A stretch of 64,000 nt of DNA from Pseudoduganella umbonata. Its GTDB lineage: Bacteria; Pseudomonadota; Gammaproteobacteria; Burkholderiales; Burkholderiaceae_D. The position numbers and the translations under genes are program-made. The stretch spans positions 124,001 to 188,000 of the forward strand of contig NZ_JACHXS010000005.1 of assembly GCF_014192225.1 (NCBI RefSeq). Reading direction: 5' to 3'. Positions within the stretch are counted from its first letter, which is position 1, and every line of letters starts with the position of its first letter. Shown here piece by piece: positions 50,153 to 61,071 of the stretch. The notes beneath the pieces were generated by a model. The model saw only the letters and a program-made list of their open reading frames with translations. It had not been told where the DNA came from and did no database searches.

Positions 50153-50181
50153 AGAATAGTGCATCGCACAAGTAAACTCAA
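50153..50181 (-). promoter_or_regulatory. Candidate sigma-70 promoter of gltBD with an inverted repeat across the -10
   Basis: On the minus strand TTGAGT (50176-50181) and TATTCT (50153-50158) are separated by exactly 17 bases and lie about 80 bases before the gltB ATG. The -10 overlaps AATAGTGCAT (50155-50164), which is repeated in inverted form as ATGCACTATT at 50212-50221, 47 bases away. This suggests a regulator that bridges both sites, for example in nitrogen control (the second arm sits next to GCGCAA, giving a GCAC-N7-GCGC pattern near an NtrC half-site). The role is an inference. Confidence 0.5.
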
Positions 50182-50320
50182 CTTAATTAATTAGGGTCGG
50201 AGTCGAATTAAATGCACTATTTTTGCGCAAAATTTTAATTAGGGACAGAGTGGGATACATGAAAGAAGATTGCTCGCCCGTTGCAATAGCGCTGTCCTGA
50301 TGGCAAATATTGCCAAAAAC

Positions 50321-50335
50321 CGGGGTCTGACCCCG
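50321..50335. repeat. REP-like palindrome next to the RAYT gene
   Basis: CGGGGTCTGACCCCG is a perfect inverted repeat with one central base, 95 bases beyond the RAYT stop. Near copies occur at 32008-32024 and 32060-32074, and a variant at 43795-43809. Confidence 0.75.
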
Positions 50336-50429
50336 ATTTTTAGCAACATCCGTGAAATCAGAAGGTTAGGAACGAGGACGCGCTGTTGAGCTGGTTGTTA
50401 AACAACAGATAACACGTTTGGGCGGGGAA

Positions 50430-51128
50430 TCAGGCCGATGGAGGCTGCTTGAATGGCCGGCCGCGCTTGGCGGGCAGGACTTGCCGCTTGGCCTTCTGCT
50501 CAAGTTCTTTCTTGTACTTGTCGGTGCCCAGCGGCCATCCTTTCAGGACGGCGGCTTCGACCACAGCGGTCTGCGCGGCGGGCAAATGCTGCGTAGAAAG
50601 CTCGATGTAGGCGGCCTCGCGCTGGAACGGCGTATTGCCGAGCGACCAGTAGGCCGGGTGATCGGTGACGACATTGTCCGACCGGATCCCGGCATGGTGG
50701 GCGTAGCTGGACCATGGATACGCGTCGACGGCCGGGACCAGCCCGGCACGCACCGGGGCCGCCTCGAGGTAGCGGCAGCAGGTCAGCAGGAAGTTCGCGG
50801 CCTCGACGACGGCAGTCTTGTAGCGCCCGTGCCACAGCGTGCCGGCGCGGCCGTATTTCTGGTTGTAGTACGGCACATAGCAGCGGCCCAGCCATTGCAT
50901 CATCTGGCCCAGGCCCTCTTCGTCGGACGGCGTCGCCAGCAGGTGCAGCCCGTCCGGCAACAGCACATAGGCGTGGATGGCGACCTTGTAGGTCCGCGCC
51001 GCCGTGCGCAGCCAGGCAAGAAAGGTCGTGTAATCGTCCGTGTCCTGGAAAACGCTCTGGCCGTTCAGGCCGCGCTGGATCACATAATGGGGCTGGGAGG
51101 GAACGATGAGACGGGGGAGTCGGGCCAT
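50430..51128 (-). CDS. REP-associated tyrosine transposase (RAYT) with altered HUH motif
   Basis: A 232-residue Y1-type single-strand transposase related to IS200/IS605 TnpA. It begins MARLPRLIVPSQPHYVIQRG and has GTLWHGRYKTAVVEA, CCRYLEAAPVRAGLV (catalytic Tyr near residue 120) and YPWSSY, all family hallmarks. The metal-binding His-hydrophobic-His, normally NHVHLL, reads DGLHLL (residues 59-64), so the first His is Gly. This should weaken nicking. The Tyr is intact. The start follows the MARLPR opening of the family. The tail is basic (RGRPFKQPPSA). Confidence 0.88.
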   Translation of the reverse strand: MARLPRLIVPSQPHYVIQRGLNGQSVFQDTDDYTTFLAWLRTAARTYKVAIHAYVLLPDGLHLLATPSDEEGLGQMMQWLGRCYVPYYNQKYGRAGTLWHGRYKTAVVEAANFLLTCCRYLEAAPVRAGLVPAVDAYPWSSYAHHAGIRSDNVVTDHPAYWSLGNTPFQREAAYIELSTQHLPAAQTAVVEAAVLKGWPLGTDKYKKELEQKAKRQVLPAKRGRPFKQPPSA

Positions 51129-51278
51129 GCCAGGTTGGAATCGATTGAAACAGCCATGATAACCCGCTGCAACGACCCTGTCCCCGATTGCTTTCAAGAA
51201 ACTAGAATTTCCCGTCGGCTCTGTCCCTATTTAGTCTTCATCCTTACCTGTCGCCGCGGCTGGACATTGCCGCCGCGG

Positions 51279-51959
51279 TCACGACAGGTTGAAACTGGTC
51301 GACAGGCTGTACCCCTCGCCATAGGCGCTGCGCAGCGGCAGGTCCTGCCCCAGGCCCGTACGGGCTTTCTTGCGCAGCCGGTAGACCAGCATGTCCACGC
51401 GGCGGCCCGCATCGGGATCGTCGCCGCCGATGCCGGCCACGATCACCTGCCGCGGCACGGGCCGGGTATTGATGGTCAGCAGGTGCAGGAAATTGCATTC
51501 CTTTTCCGTCAGCGTGATGGCCTGGCCCTGCAGTTCGAGCTGGCGGGCCGACAGGCGCAGTGTCCATTTGCTGGGCGCGGGCGCGGTTTCCTGCGGACCG
51601 ACGCGGCGATCGAGCGCCTCGATATGCGCGGCCAGTTCCGGGAACTTGATGGGTTTGGTCAGGTAATGATCGGCGCCCAGGCGCAGGCCCAGGATGCGGC
51701 TGTCGAAATTGACACGTCCGGTAAGCACAAGCAGGCCGATCTGGGGGTACAATTGGCGCATCCTCGGTATCACATTGATACCGTCCTCATCGGGAAGACC
51801 GAGGTCCAGCACCACGACGCCGACATTGCCCTGGCTCAACGCGGACCACATTTCGCCGGCATTGTTGGTGATGCTGACACCGTGTCCCAGCTCTCCCAGG
51901 TAATCCGCCATTTCTTCGGCGTATTCCAGGTTGTCTTCCACGATCAATATCTGCGTCAT
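51279..51959 (-). CDS. OmpR-type response regulator
   Basis: A 226-residue regulator. The receiver domain has acidic E8-D9, phosphoacceptor D52 (VLDLGLPD), T80 and K102 (TKPIKF). The DNA-binding part from about residue 130 is a winged helix (LTEKECNFLHLLTIN ... DMLVYRLRKKA), with a slightly unusual RQVIVAGIGGDDPDAGRRVD segment. It lies 66 bp after the kinase gene and is probably its partner. The target genes are unknown. Confidence 0.9.
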   Translation of the reverse strand: MTQILIVEDNLEYAEEMADYLGELGHGVSITNNAGEMWSALSQGNVGVVVLDLGLPDEDGINVIPRMRQLYPQIGLLVLTGRVNFDSRILGLRLGADHYLTKPIKFPELAAHIEALDRRVGPQETAPAPSKWTLRLSARQLELQGQAITLTEKECNFLHLLTINTRPVPRQVIVAGIGGDDPDAGRRVDMLVYRLRKKARTGLGQDLPLRSAYGEGYSLSTSFNLS

Positions 51960-52025
51960 CGATAGCCATTAAGTGTTGTTCGCTACTCAAAGAATTATCA
52001 CGGGAGTAACGATACGGCGCAAGGT

Positions 52026-53039
52026 TTATACGGCGACCGGAAGCCAAATCCGGAACTTCTTGCCGCTTTCAGGCAAGTTCTGCACGCTGAGAGTACCACC
52101 GTGCACTTCGATGACCGCTTTTGCCATGTACAGGCCGATGCCGGAGCCGGCGATGCCCGCGGCGGCACTGCCCCGGTAACCCTTGTCGAACAGCCGGCCG
52201 ATTTCCCCTTCCGGGATGGCCGGACCGCGATCGGCGACGGTAAACTCCACGCCGCCGCCGGTTGCCTTGCCGGCCCACAGGTCGATCGGCGAGTCCGGCG
52301 GCGTGTACTTGATGGCATTGTCCAGCAGCACGTCGAGGCACATCCGCATGCCATCGGGATCGGCGCGCACCCACGCCGGCGCATCGCCCGTGTGCACGAC
52401 GATGCCGGCGCGCCGCGCCCGCACCGGCCCGGCAGCCGCTTCCATCAGTTCCGCCGGCGCGATGCCATTCCCGCGCCGGGGCCGCCCGATGGCCGCCAGC
52501 CGTTCCGGCGACAGGTATTCGTCGACCATGCCGAGCAGCCGGTCCACCGCGGACTGGATCTTGTGGTAGCGCTTCGTGGCGCCTTCGTCCGCGCCCTTGT
52601 CCGTCATCACCAGGCGCTGGATGGCGCCATCGATGGTGGCCAGCGGCGAGCGGAACTCATGCGACAGCATCGACGCGAATTTTTTCTGCTGCTGCTCGAA
52701 GTCGCGGCGCGCCGTGATATCGCGCACCACGCCGACCAGCCGGGTTTCATTGACCAGCGTCGATTCGATCTCGAAGGGAACGCCTTCCACTTCCGCTTCG
52801 CGCAGCAGGGTGCGGCGGCTGTCGTCGCCCTGCCGGAAGCGCTCCAGCCGCTCCGGCAAATCCTGCAACAGCGGCGCGGCGATGGCCTGGGCACGGGCCA
52901 GGGCGCCGTCCGGCGGCCAACCGAAGCGCCGTGCGGCGAGCGGGCTAACGTACAGCAACTGTCCCGTCGCACAGTCCAGCATCCAGGAGATCCCGGTGCC
53001 GTGCTCGAGCATCATTCTGTAGTCGGCCTCGTCCATCAT
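52026..53039 (-). CDS. Cytoplasmic PAS-domain histidine kinase
   Basis: A 337-residue kinase with no transmembrane helix. Residues 1-105 form a PAS fold (ISWMLDCATGQLLYVSPLAA ... LVGVVRDITARR). The HisKA H-box FASMLSHEFRSPLATIDG has His127. The ATPase domain has the N-box DNAIKYT, a G1-like DRGPAIPEGE and the G2 GSGIGLYMAK. It starts eight bases after the SNF2 stop, so the SNF2, kinase and regulator genes are one transcription unit. Confidence 0.9.
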   Translation of the reverse strand: MMDEADYRMMLEHGTGISWMLDCATGQLLYVSPLAARRFGWPPDGALARAQAIAAPLLQDLPERLERFRQGDDSRRTLLREAEVEGVPFEIESTLVNETRLVGVVRDITARRDFEQQQKKFASMLSHEFRSPLATIDGAIQRLVMTDKGADEGATKRYHKIQSAVDRLLGMVDEYLSPERLAAIGRPRRGNGIAPAELMEAAAGPVRARRAGIVVHTGDAPAWVRADPDGMRMCLDVLLDNAIKYTPPDSPIDLWAGKATGGGVEFTVADRGPAIPEGEIGRLFDKGYRGSAAAGIAGSGIGLYMAKAVIEVHGGTLSVQNLPESGKKFRIWLPVAV

Positions 53040-53047
53040 GCCGCCCG

Positions 53048-56000
53048 TCAGTCGACCAGCGGGGCAAAGATCTGCTGCAGGTCTTCCTGCGTCAACGCCA
53101 TCTTCTGCGACTCGCCTTCGGCCAGCACGGACTGCGCCAGGTCGGCTTTCTTCTGCTGCAGCACCTGGATCTTTTCTTCCAGCGTGCCCTTGGCAATCAG
53201 TTTATAGACGAACACCGGCTTGTCCTGCCCGATGCGCCAGGCGCGGTCGGTGGCCTGCTGTTCGGCGGCCGGATTCCACCACGGATCGTAGTGGATCACC
53301 GTATCGGCCGCGGTCAGGTTCAGGCCCACGCCGCCCGCCTTCAGGCTGATCAGGAAGATCGGCACCGCCCCTTGCTGGAACGCGGCCACCTGGGCGCCGC
53401 GGTCGCGGGTTTCGCCGGTCAGCAGCGCATACGGGATATCGCGCGAATCGAGCTCTTCCTGGATCAGTTCCAGCATCGACGTGAACTGCGAGAACACGAG
53501 GATCTTGCGCTTTTCTTCCAGCAAGTCTTCCAGCATCTGCATCAGGTCGGCCAGCTTGGCGGAACCGGCGGCCTGCTGCTTGCGGGTCGACAGCGACTTG
53601 ACCAGCCGCGGATCGCAGCATACCTGCCGCAGTTTCAGCAAGGCTTCCAGGATCACGATCTGGCTGCGCGCCACGCCCTTGCGGTCGATTTCCTCGCGTA
53701 CTTTCTGGTCCATCGCCAGCCGCACCGTTTCGTACAGGTCGCGCTGGGCGCCGGTCAGTTCGACCTTGCGCACCATCTCTGTCTTCGGCGGCAGTTCCTT
53801 GGCCACGCTGTCCTTGGTGCGGCGCAGCAGGAACGGCTTGATCCGGCGATTGAGCAACATCCTGCGCAGCGGGTCGTCCTGCCGCTCGATCGGGTGGCGG
53901 AACTGCGAGTTGAACGATTTTTCGTCGCCCAGCAGGCCCGGCAGCAGGAAGTGGAACTGCGACCACAGTTCGCCCAGGTGATTCTCCAGCGGCGTGCCGG
54001 ACAGGCACAGCCGGTGCTTGGTACGCAGCAGGCTGGCGCTTTGCGCCGCCTTCGAGCGGGTGTTCTTGATGTAATGCGACTCGTCCAGGATCACCATGTG
54101 GAAATCGTGCTCGCGCAGCTTTTCCTCGTCGCGCGGCAGCAGCGCATACGTGGTCAGCACCAGGTCCGCTTCCGGAACCTTGTCGAACAGCTCGGCGCGG
54201 TCCTTGCCCTGCAACAGCAGCACCTTCAGGCTGGGCGCGAAGCGGGCAGTCTCGTCCTGCCAGTTGCCCATCAGCGAGGTCGGCGCGATCACCAGCGTCG
54301 GGTGCGTCATCCGGCCCGATTCCTTTTCGACCAGAATGTGCGCCAGCGTCTGCACCGTCTTGCCCAGGCCCATATCATCGGCCAGGATGCCGGCCAGGCC
54401 GTATTCGCGCAGGAACTGCATCCACGACAGGCCTTCGGTCTGGTAATCGCGCAGCGTGGCCTGCAGGCCGGCCGGAGTGGAGACGCGCTTGACGGACGAG
54501 AACTGATTGAGCCGGCGGCCCATGTCGCGCAGCTCTTCGCCGCCCGTCCAGTTGAACTCGCCCGTACGGGCCAGCTCGTCCAGCCGTGCCGCGTCCAGCG
54601 TGCTCATGCGCACCGAATGGCGGATCTTGTCGTTGAAATACAGTTCGCCCAGCGTGCCCAGGATCGGTTTCACGCGCGCCCACGGCAGCGCCACGCGGGT
54701 ACCGCCGGGCAGCGTGGCCAGCATCTGGTCCGTTTCACCGTGGACGGACAGCGCCTTGGCGCTGAAATCGTTCGGCATGTTGCGGATCATCTGCACCAGC
54801 ACCGGCAGCAGCGGCACGCGCTCGTCGCCCACGGTGATGCCCAGTTCCAGCTCGAACCACGCATTGCCCGTTTCCGCGCCCTCTTCCTCGATTTCGGCAT
54901 ACCACTCGTCGACCACCGTCATGTCATAGCGGTATTTCGACGTTTTCTCGACTTGCCAGCCTTGCGCCTGCAGCGCCGCGATGCCGGACTCGGCAAAGCG
55001 GATCCAGTCGGCCTGGTTCGCCAGCAGCAGGCCGCCGCGGACGGACGACAGCGGCAGCGCGGTCGGCTTGCGGAAGCCAAGGTGCGTCAGCGTATCGAGC
55101 GCGGCGTTCTCGAGTTCCTCGTTGCGGACGATGATTTCGGTGACTTCGCCGCGCTGGCGCACCACCCGCTGCGACGGATCGAACGATACGCGCTCGCCAT
55201 CGTAGTCATAGGACAGCACCGCGTAGTCGTGCCATTTCTGCACCGAACCATCGGACAGCTGCGCCGCGTCGAGCACCAGGATCGGGCGCGGCTTGACGTC
55301 TTCGCGCAGGCGCTGTGGCAGCGGCTGTGGCAGCGGCATCAGTTGCTGCAAGCCATGCGCCAGCAGCAGCTGCGATACACGCATTTTGTCGTTAGGCATT
55401 AACAGTGGTGCTTGAGCAACCAGCGCCTGCAGTTCGGCCAGCGCGATATCGGCGCCGCCCTGGTTCAGGTGCAGCACGCCGCACGACAGGTTGTCGATAT
55501 ACCACGGCGGTTCGGTCGGCAGCATGTAGTCGATCTGGTCGGCGCCGGCGTGGCGCGCGCCGCCCGGCACGTTTTCCGGCGCTTCCACCTTCCAGCCCAG
55601 CCGCAGGCCCTTGCCCTCTTCGCGCCACGCCAGGTTGGCCGTGCGCACCTGGCCCGCCTTCATCGGGTAGACCAGGCCATTGCCGACATCCGCCCAGGAG
55701 TTGGCCCACAGCAGTTTTTCCTGCTCGGACAGCATCTGCAACAGCGCCGCGCCGATCTTGCCGCGCGGTTCCGTCGCGCTGCCGGTCGGCGAATTGGGGC
55801 CGGTGCGCATCGCCACGAAGAAACGCACCAGGTCTTCGTCGCCCGGTTCCAGGAACGGCGGCGGCGCGGACAGCAGCGAAAACACTTCGTTGACGGGGCT
55901 GGCGGCGGCCACGTCGCCGTTCGGGCGCAGCCGTGCCTTGTACAGCGCCAGCGCCACATGGCGGCCGCCCGAGGTAGGAGCGAGAACGTAGATCAGCTTG

Positions 56001-56188
56001 TAGCTGGTTTGCTTCGGATCGGAATCGACCGGGGCCAGTTTCGCCTTCGGGTGCGCAGCCGCGTCGACCCGCTGCAGCCAGATGGCGACCGCGTACGGCA
56101 GCTGGGTCGCTGGCGGGCTGGGGGGAGCGGAGGCAGGGGCAGCAGGAGTTGCGGGAGCTTCGTCGCGGGTCAAATCCATTGGTCGCAT
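53048..56188 (-). CDS. SNF2 family DNA-dependent ATPase, in operon with a two-component system
   Basis: A 1046-residue protein. The first 560 residues include a Pro/Ala-rich start and the SNF2-associated beta domain. The motor follows: Walker A ADDMGLGKTVQTL near residue 606, DESH box (VILDESHYIKN) near 696, GTPLENHLGELW, LRRTKDSVAKELPPKTEM, VLVFSQFTSMLEL-type motif, and DPWWNPAAEQQATDRAWRIGQ. It resembles RapA/HepA-like bacterial SNF2 enzymes that may recycle RNA polymerase or remodel DNA-protein complexes. An alternative ATG is at 56179. It is divergent from tex. Confidence 0.9.
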   Translation of the reverse strand: MRPMDLTRDEAPATPAAPASAPPSPPATQLPYAVAIWLQRVDAAAHPKAKLAPVDSDPKQTSYKLIYVLAPTSGGRHVALALYKARLRPNGDVAAASPVNEVFSLLSAPPPFLEPGDEDLVRFFVAMRTGPNSPTGSATEPRGKIGAALLQMLSEQEKLLWANSWADVGNGLVYPMKAGQVRTANLAWREEGKGLRLGWKVEAPENVPGGARHAGADQIDYMLPTEPPWYIDNLSCGVLHLNQGGADIALAELQALVAQAPLLMPNDKMRVSQLLLAHGLQQLMPLPQPLPQRLREDVKPRPILVLDAAQLSDGSVQKWHDYAVLSYDYDGERVSFDPSQRVVRQRGEVTEIIVRNEELENAALDTLTHLGFRKPTALPLSSVRGGLLLANQADWIRFAESGIAALQAQGWQVEKTSKYRYDMTVVDEWYAEIEEEGAETGNAWFELELGITVGDERVPLLPVLVQMIRNMPNDFSAKALSVHGETDQMLATLPGGTRVALPWARVKPILGTLGELYFNDKIRHSVRMSTLDAARLDELARTGEFNWTGGEELRDMGRRLNQFSSVKRVSTPAGLQATLRDYQTEGLSWMQFLREYGLAGILADDMGLGKTVQTLAHILVEKESGRMTHPTLVIAPTSLMGNWQDETARFAPSLKVLLLQGKDRAELFDKVPEADLVLTTYALLPRDEEKLREHDFHMVILDESHYIKNTRSKAAQSASLLRTKHRLCLSGTPLENHLGELWSQFHFLLPGLLGDEKSFNSQFRHPIERQDDPLRRMLLNRRIKPFLLRRTKDSVAKELPPKTEMVRKVELTGAQRDLYETVRLAMDQKVREEIDRKGVARSQIVILEALLKLRQVCCDPRLVKSLSTRKQQAAGSAKLADLMQMLEDLLEEKRKILVFSQFTSMLELIQEELDSRDIPYALLTGETRDRGAQVAAFQQGAVPIFLISLKAGGVGLNLTAADTVIHYDPWWNPAAEQQATDRAWRIGQDKPVFVYKLIAKGTLEEKIQVLQQKKADLAQSVLAEGESQKMALTQEDLQQIFAPLVD

Positions 56189-56362
56189 CGTTGTATTCAG
56201 GACGGTTCAAAAACAGCAACATGCAATATTATCCGCCAACAGCCTTCCTGTGTTTGCTTATGTTCTAACTTATGTTCCAACTTATGTTCCAGCGACCGGC
56301 TTCGCTCCATGGCGGGGTGCCGTCATGTATGATTAAAAGCTTGTCTGTTGAGAACTGAACAC

Positions 56363-58726
<2,364 letters not shown>

Positions 58727-58776
58727 AGAAACACAATACGTCCCAGGGGGAGGCGCCACCCTTCCCCTCGTTCCGG

Positions 58777-59319
58777 TCAGGAGTCCTTCACGCTGAGCAG
58801 CCGCCCCGCCACGCGGGCCAGCGCATACAGCGCCAGCGACATCACGGCCGAAGACAGGATCAGCACTCCGGCCCAGGGCAGTTTGTCGAGCTGGCGCAGC
58901 GCCAGCGTGCCGCTGACCAGCGGCGGCACCTGGATGCCGGCAATGATCAGCATCGCGATGGCCTGGCGGCGATAGGTCGTTACGCGGGCCGGGGCATGCG
59001 TGAAGATATCGCGTGCTTCCCCCTTGGGGGCGCGCCACAGCATCCAGCTCATCGAGTGGCCCGCCAGCTTCCAGCCGGCGGCGGTGGGCGCTTCCCCGTA
59101 ATGCGGGTCTTCGATTTCCCGGGTCGACGCGAAGTCGATCCGGTAGTCGTGCGGTTCGGGCAAATCGGCGTGGAAGGTATAGATGCCGAATGGCCCCACC
59201 GATTCCAGGTGCAGCCCCTGGGCTGACTGGCTTTCCAGCCAGCGCTCGATACGCTCGGGATGCCAGGTGGCGCCCAGCTTCACTTTCCTGACCCGCTTGT
59301 TGCCCCGGTCCCCGTCCAT
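58777..59319 (-). CDS. DUF2812 family membrane protein
   Basis: A 180-residue protein with a soluble N-terminal domain (RKVKLGATWHPERIERWLES, GPFGIYTFHADLPEP) characteristic of DUF2812, then two predicted transmembrane helices near residues 120-140 and 150-170. The family is often linked to PadR regulators and stress, but none is adjacent here. Function unknown. It is convergent with tex. Confidence 0.85.
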   Translation of the reverse strand: MDGDRGNKRVRKVKLGATWHPERIERWLESQSAQGLHLESVGPFGIYTFHADLPEPHDYRIDFASTREIEDPHYGEAPTAAGWKLAGHSMSWMLWRAPKGEARDIFTHAPARVTTYRRQAIAMLIIAGIQVPPLVSGTLALRQLDKLPWAGVLILSSAVMSLALYALARVAGRLLSVKDS

Positions 59320-59587
59320 CCCGCAATCCTCCTGTCACCGTTCAGAGAGCGCTACCAGCGGATTATGGTAGCACGGAGGCAACTGTGCACCGCAGCGCAA
59401 CATCTACAGTGCGGCAGCGGTACGCCACACGCCCGCGGCGTGTTGCCATGCGGTCAAGCCGGGCCGTGCGGGGCCTTTTCGCCAAGCGGCGGCGGTCTGC
59501 AGCGGGTCCGCGAATCCCTGTAAAATGCCGCTATTCCGAAGTTTTTCTTACGTTTTTTTTCTTACGAATTTTCTTATTGAGGCAGCT

Positions 59588-59905
59588 ATGAGCGACGTAC
59601 AACAGTGGATCAAGGAAACCGTGACGAGCACCCCGGTGGTGCTGTTCATGAAAGGCACCGCGCAATTCCCGCAGTGCGGTTTTTCCGGCCGTGCGATCCA
59701 GATCCTGAAGGCATGCGGCGTCGAGAACATCGCCACCGTCAACGTGCTGGAAGACGGCGAAGTGCGCCAGGGCATCAAGGAATACTCGAACTGGCCGACC
59801 ATCCCGCAGCTGTATGTGCGCGGCGAATTCGTCGGCGGTTCCGACATCATGAGCGAGATGTACGAGTCGGGCGAACTGAAGAAGCTGCTGGACAATCAAG
59901 CGTGA
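59588..59905 (+). CDS. grxD: Monothiol glutaredoxin (Grx4/GrxD type)
   Basis: A 105-residue protein ([20 protein letters not shown]) with the monothiol motif CGFS at residues 30-33, [13 protein letters not shown] and GGSDIMSEM, as in GrxD. It binds [2Fe-2S] with BolA proteins and delivers clusters; a BolA-type gene is at 36.2 kb. The start at 59588 follows GAGGCAGCT; the upstream in-frame stretch is Phe-rich and not part of the family. Confidence 0.95.
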   Translation: MSDVQQWIKETVTSTPVVLFMKGTAQFPQCGFSGRAIQILKACGVENIATVNVLEDGEVRQGIKEYSNWPTIPQLYVRGEFVGGSDIMSEMYESGELKKLLDNQA

Positions 59906-59930
59906 TTGCAGCTCGGCAGCGGCTGACACC

Positions 59931-60518
59931 ATGACCGGACGTCCGCGACGGATCGTCGTCGCCATCACGGGCGCCACCGGCGCCGTGTATGGCGTCCGGC
60001 TGCTGCAGGCGCTGCAAAGCTTGCCCGGTGTCGAGACTCACCTGGTGATTTCGGACGCCGCAGTACTGACCCTGCACGAGGAAACGGGCCTGGCCCGGCG
60101 CGAAGTGGAAGCGTTCGCGCACGTCGTGCACAAGGCCCACAATGTGGGTGCCTCGATCGCCAGCGGATCGTTCCTGACCGACGCGATGGTGATCGCGCCC
60201 TGCTCGATGAAGACGCTGGCCGCCGTGGCCCATGGCCTGGCGGACAACCTGATCGCGCGCGCCGCGGATGTGATGCTGAAAGAACGCCGCCGCCTGGTGC
60301 TGATGGTGCGCGAGACACCGTTCAACCTGGCACACCTGCGCAATATGACGGCCGTCACGGAAATAGGCGGCATCGTTTTCCCACCGCTGCCTGCCTTTTA
60401 TCACCGGCCGCAGACGATCGACGACCTGGTCGATCACACGGTGGCGCGCGTCCTCGACCTGATTGGCCTGGAAGGGGCAAACGGGGCGACGCCGCGCTGG
60501 AATGGGCTGACCGGCTGA
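59931..60518 (+). CDS. ubiX: Flavin prenyltransferase UbiX
   Basis: A 195-residue enzyme that makes prenylated FMN for the UbiD decarboxylase. It has the FMN-binding AITGATGAVYGVRLLQAL, IASGSFLTDAMVIAPCSMKT and the conserved RRLVLMVRETPFNLAHLRNM. It lies 25 bp after grxD and may be cotranscribed with it. No ubiD is in the window. Confidence 0.95.
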   Translation: MTGRPRRIVVAITGATGAVYGVRLLQALQSLPGVETHLVISDAAVLTLHEETGLARREVEAFAHVVHKAHNVGASIASGSFLTDAMVIAPCSMKTLAAVAHGLADNLIARAADVMLKERRRLVLMVRETPFNLAHLRNMTAVTEIGGIVFPPLPAFYHRPQTIDDLVDHTVARVLDLIGLEGANGATPRWNGLTG

Positions 60519-60542
60519 CGGGCTGGCCGGCTGACGGGCTGG
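60511..60542. repeat. Exact 16-bp tandem duplication at the ubiX 3' end
   Basis: CCGGCTGACGGGCTGG occurs twice head to tail (60511-60526 and 60527-60542), starting inside the last codons of ubiX. It is followed by a palindrome CCGGCTGGCCAGCCGG at 60550-60565. Confidence 0.8.
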
Positions 60543-60618
60543 CCGCTGGCCGGCTGGCCAGCCGGAGCCCGTGATCCCGCCTCGAGTGCCTCTTTATGGC
60601 GCCTAACTCATCGCGCGT

Positions 60619-60654
60619 AACGGATCACGCGTAATTTTTTACGCGTAATCCGTT
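60619..60654. terminator. Long inverted repeat after the XRE-like regulator gene
   Basis: AACGGATCACGCGTAA, a TTTT loop and TTACGCGTAATCCGTT form a 16-bp stem with a single mismatch, ten bases beyond the regulator's stop codon. On the plus strand the 3' side ends in a short T run, and on the minus strand no U tract follows, so it may be a bidirectional or attenuating structure rather than a classic terminator. Confidence 0.5.
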
Positions 60655-60663
60655 TCATATAAT

Positions 60664-61071
60664 TTATTTCGGGTAATTGACGCGCACGAGCATGCGGATG
60701 AATTCACGCGCGATCTGCCGGTGATGCTCATCGAGGCGCTGCAGGTCCGCGATCAGCTTCACGTCGGCAGACTCGAAGCGCGACGGGCTGTTGCCGCCTT
60801 CGCTGGCCGGCGCCGCCGATTCCGGCCCGCCAAACCGCAACCACTCCGCCGGCACGCCCAGCCACTGGGCGATCATGCGCAGTTTTTCCTGCGTGGGGAT
60901 CGCCTCGCCGACAAGCCACTTGCGTGCCGCGTGCACGGTGATCGGCCGCCCTTCGAACCGGATGTTGAATTCCCGCGCCAGCCGTGTAGGGCTGTCCGGG
61001 GAGTAGTGGGCGTTTTTTAAAGCCTGCTGAAGCCGCTGGCTGAAGCTTTCGCGTTCATTCGAAGAATTCAT
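60664..61071 (-). CDS. XRE-type helix-turn-helix regulator, phage-repressor-like
   Basis: A 135-residue protein (MNSSNERESFSQRLQQALKN). Residues 12-75 look like a lambda-repressor-type HTH: RLAREFNIRFEGRPITVHAA, RKWLVGEAIPTQEKLRMIAQ, WLGVPAEWLRFG. The tail from residue 80 contains a Ser/Pro-rich linker and a helical LIADLQRLDEHHRQIAREFI segment. The target is unknown. A 415-bp gene-free region upstream holds a possible operator. Confidence 0.82.
   Translation of the reverse strand: MNSSNERESFSQRLQQALKNAHYSPDSPTRLAREFNIRFEGRPITVHAARKWLVGEAIPTQEKLRMIAQWLGVPAEWLRFGGPESAAPASEGGNSPSRFESADVKLIADLQRLDEHHRQIAREFIRMLVRVNYPK

Larger units (their letters stand above)
50240..51229. mobile_element. REP/RAYT unit flanked by inverted repeats
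   Basis: The RAYT gene sits between TAGGGACAGAG (50240-50250) and its inverted copy CTCTGTCCCTA (51219-51229), an exact 11-bp inverted repeat, preceded on both sides by AT-rich sequence. A REP-like palindrome lies inside at 50321-50335. This is the layout of a REPtron: a REP-associated tyrosine transposase gene with its own REP sequences at both ends. Confidence 0.65.

Noticed and set aside
45511..50175. 1554-codon open frame opposite gltB
   Set aside because: The opposite strand encodes a clear GltB; the long frame is due to GC bias.
59521..59526. TAAAAT as the -10 of a grxD promoter
   Set aside because: No -35 element is visible at 17 bp, and the Phe-rich frame that overlaps it is uncertain.
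60664..61071. Prophage remnant around the XRE-like regulator
   Set aside because: Only the regulator looks phage-like; there is no integrase, structural gene or attachment repeat.
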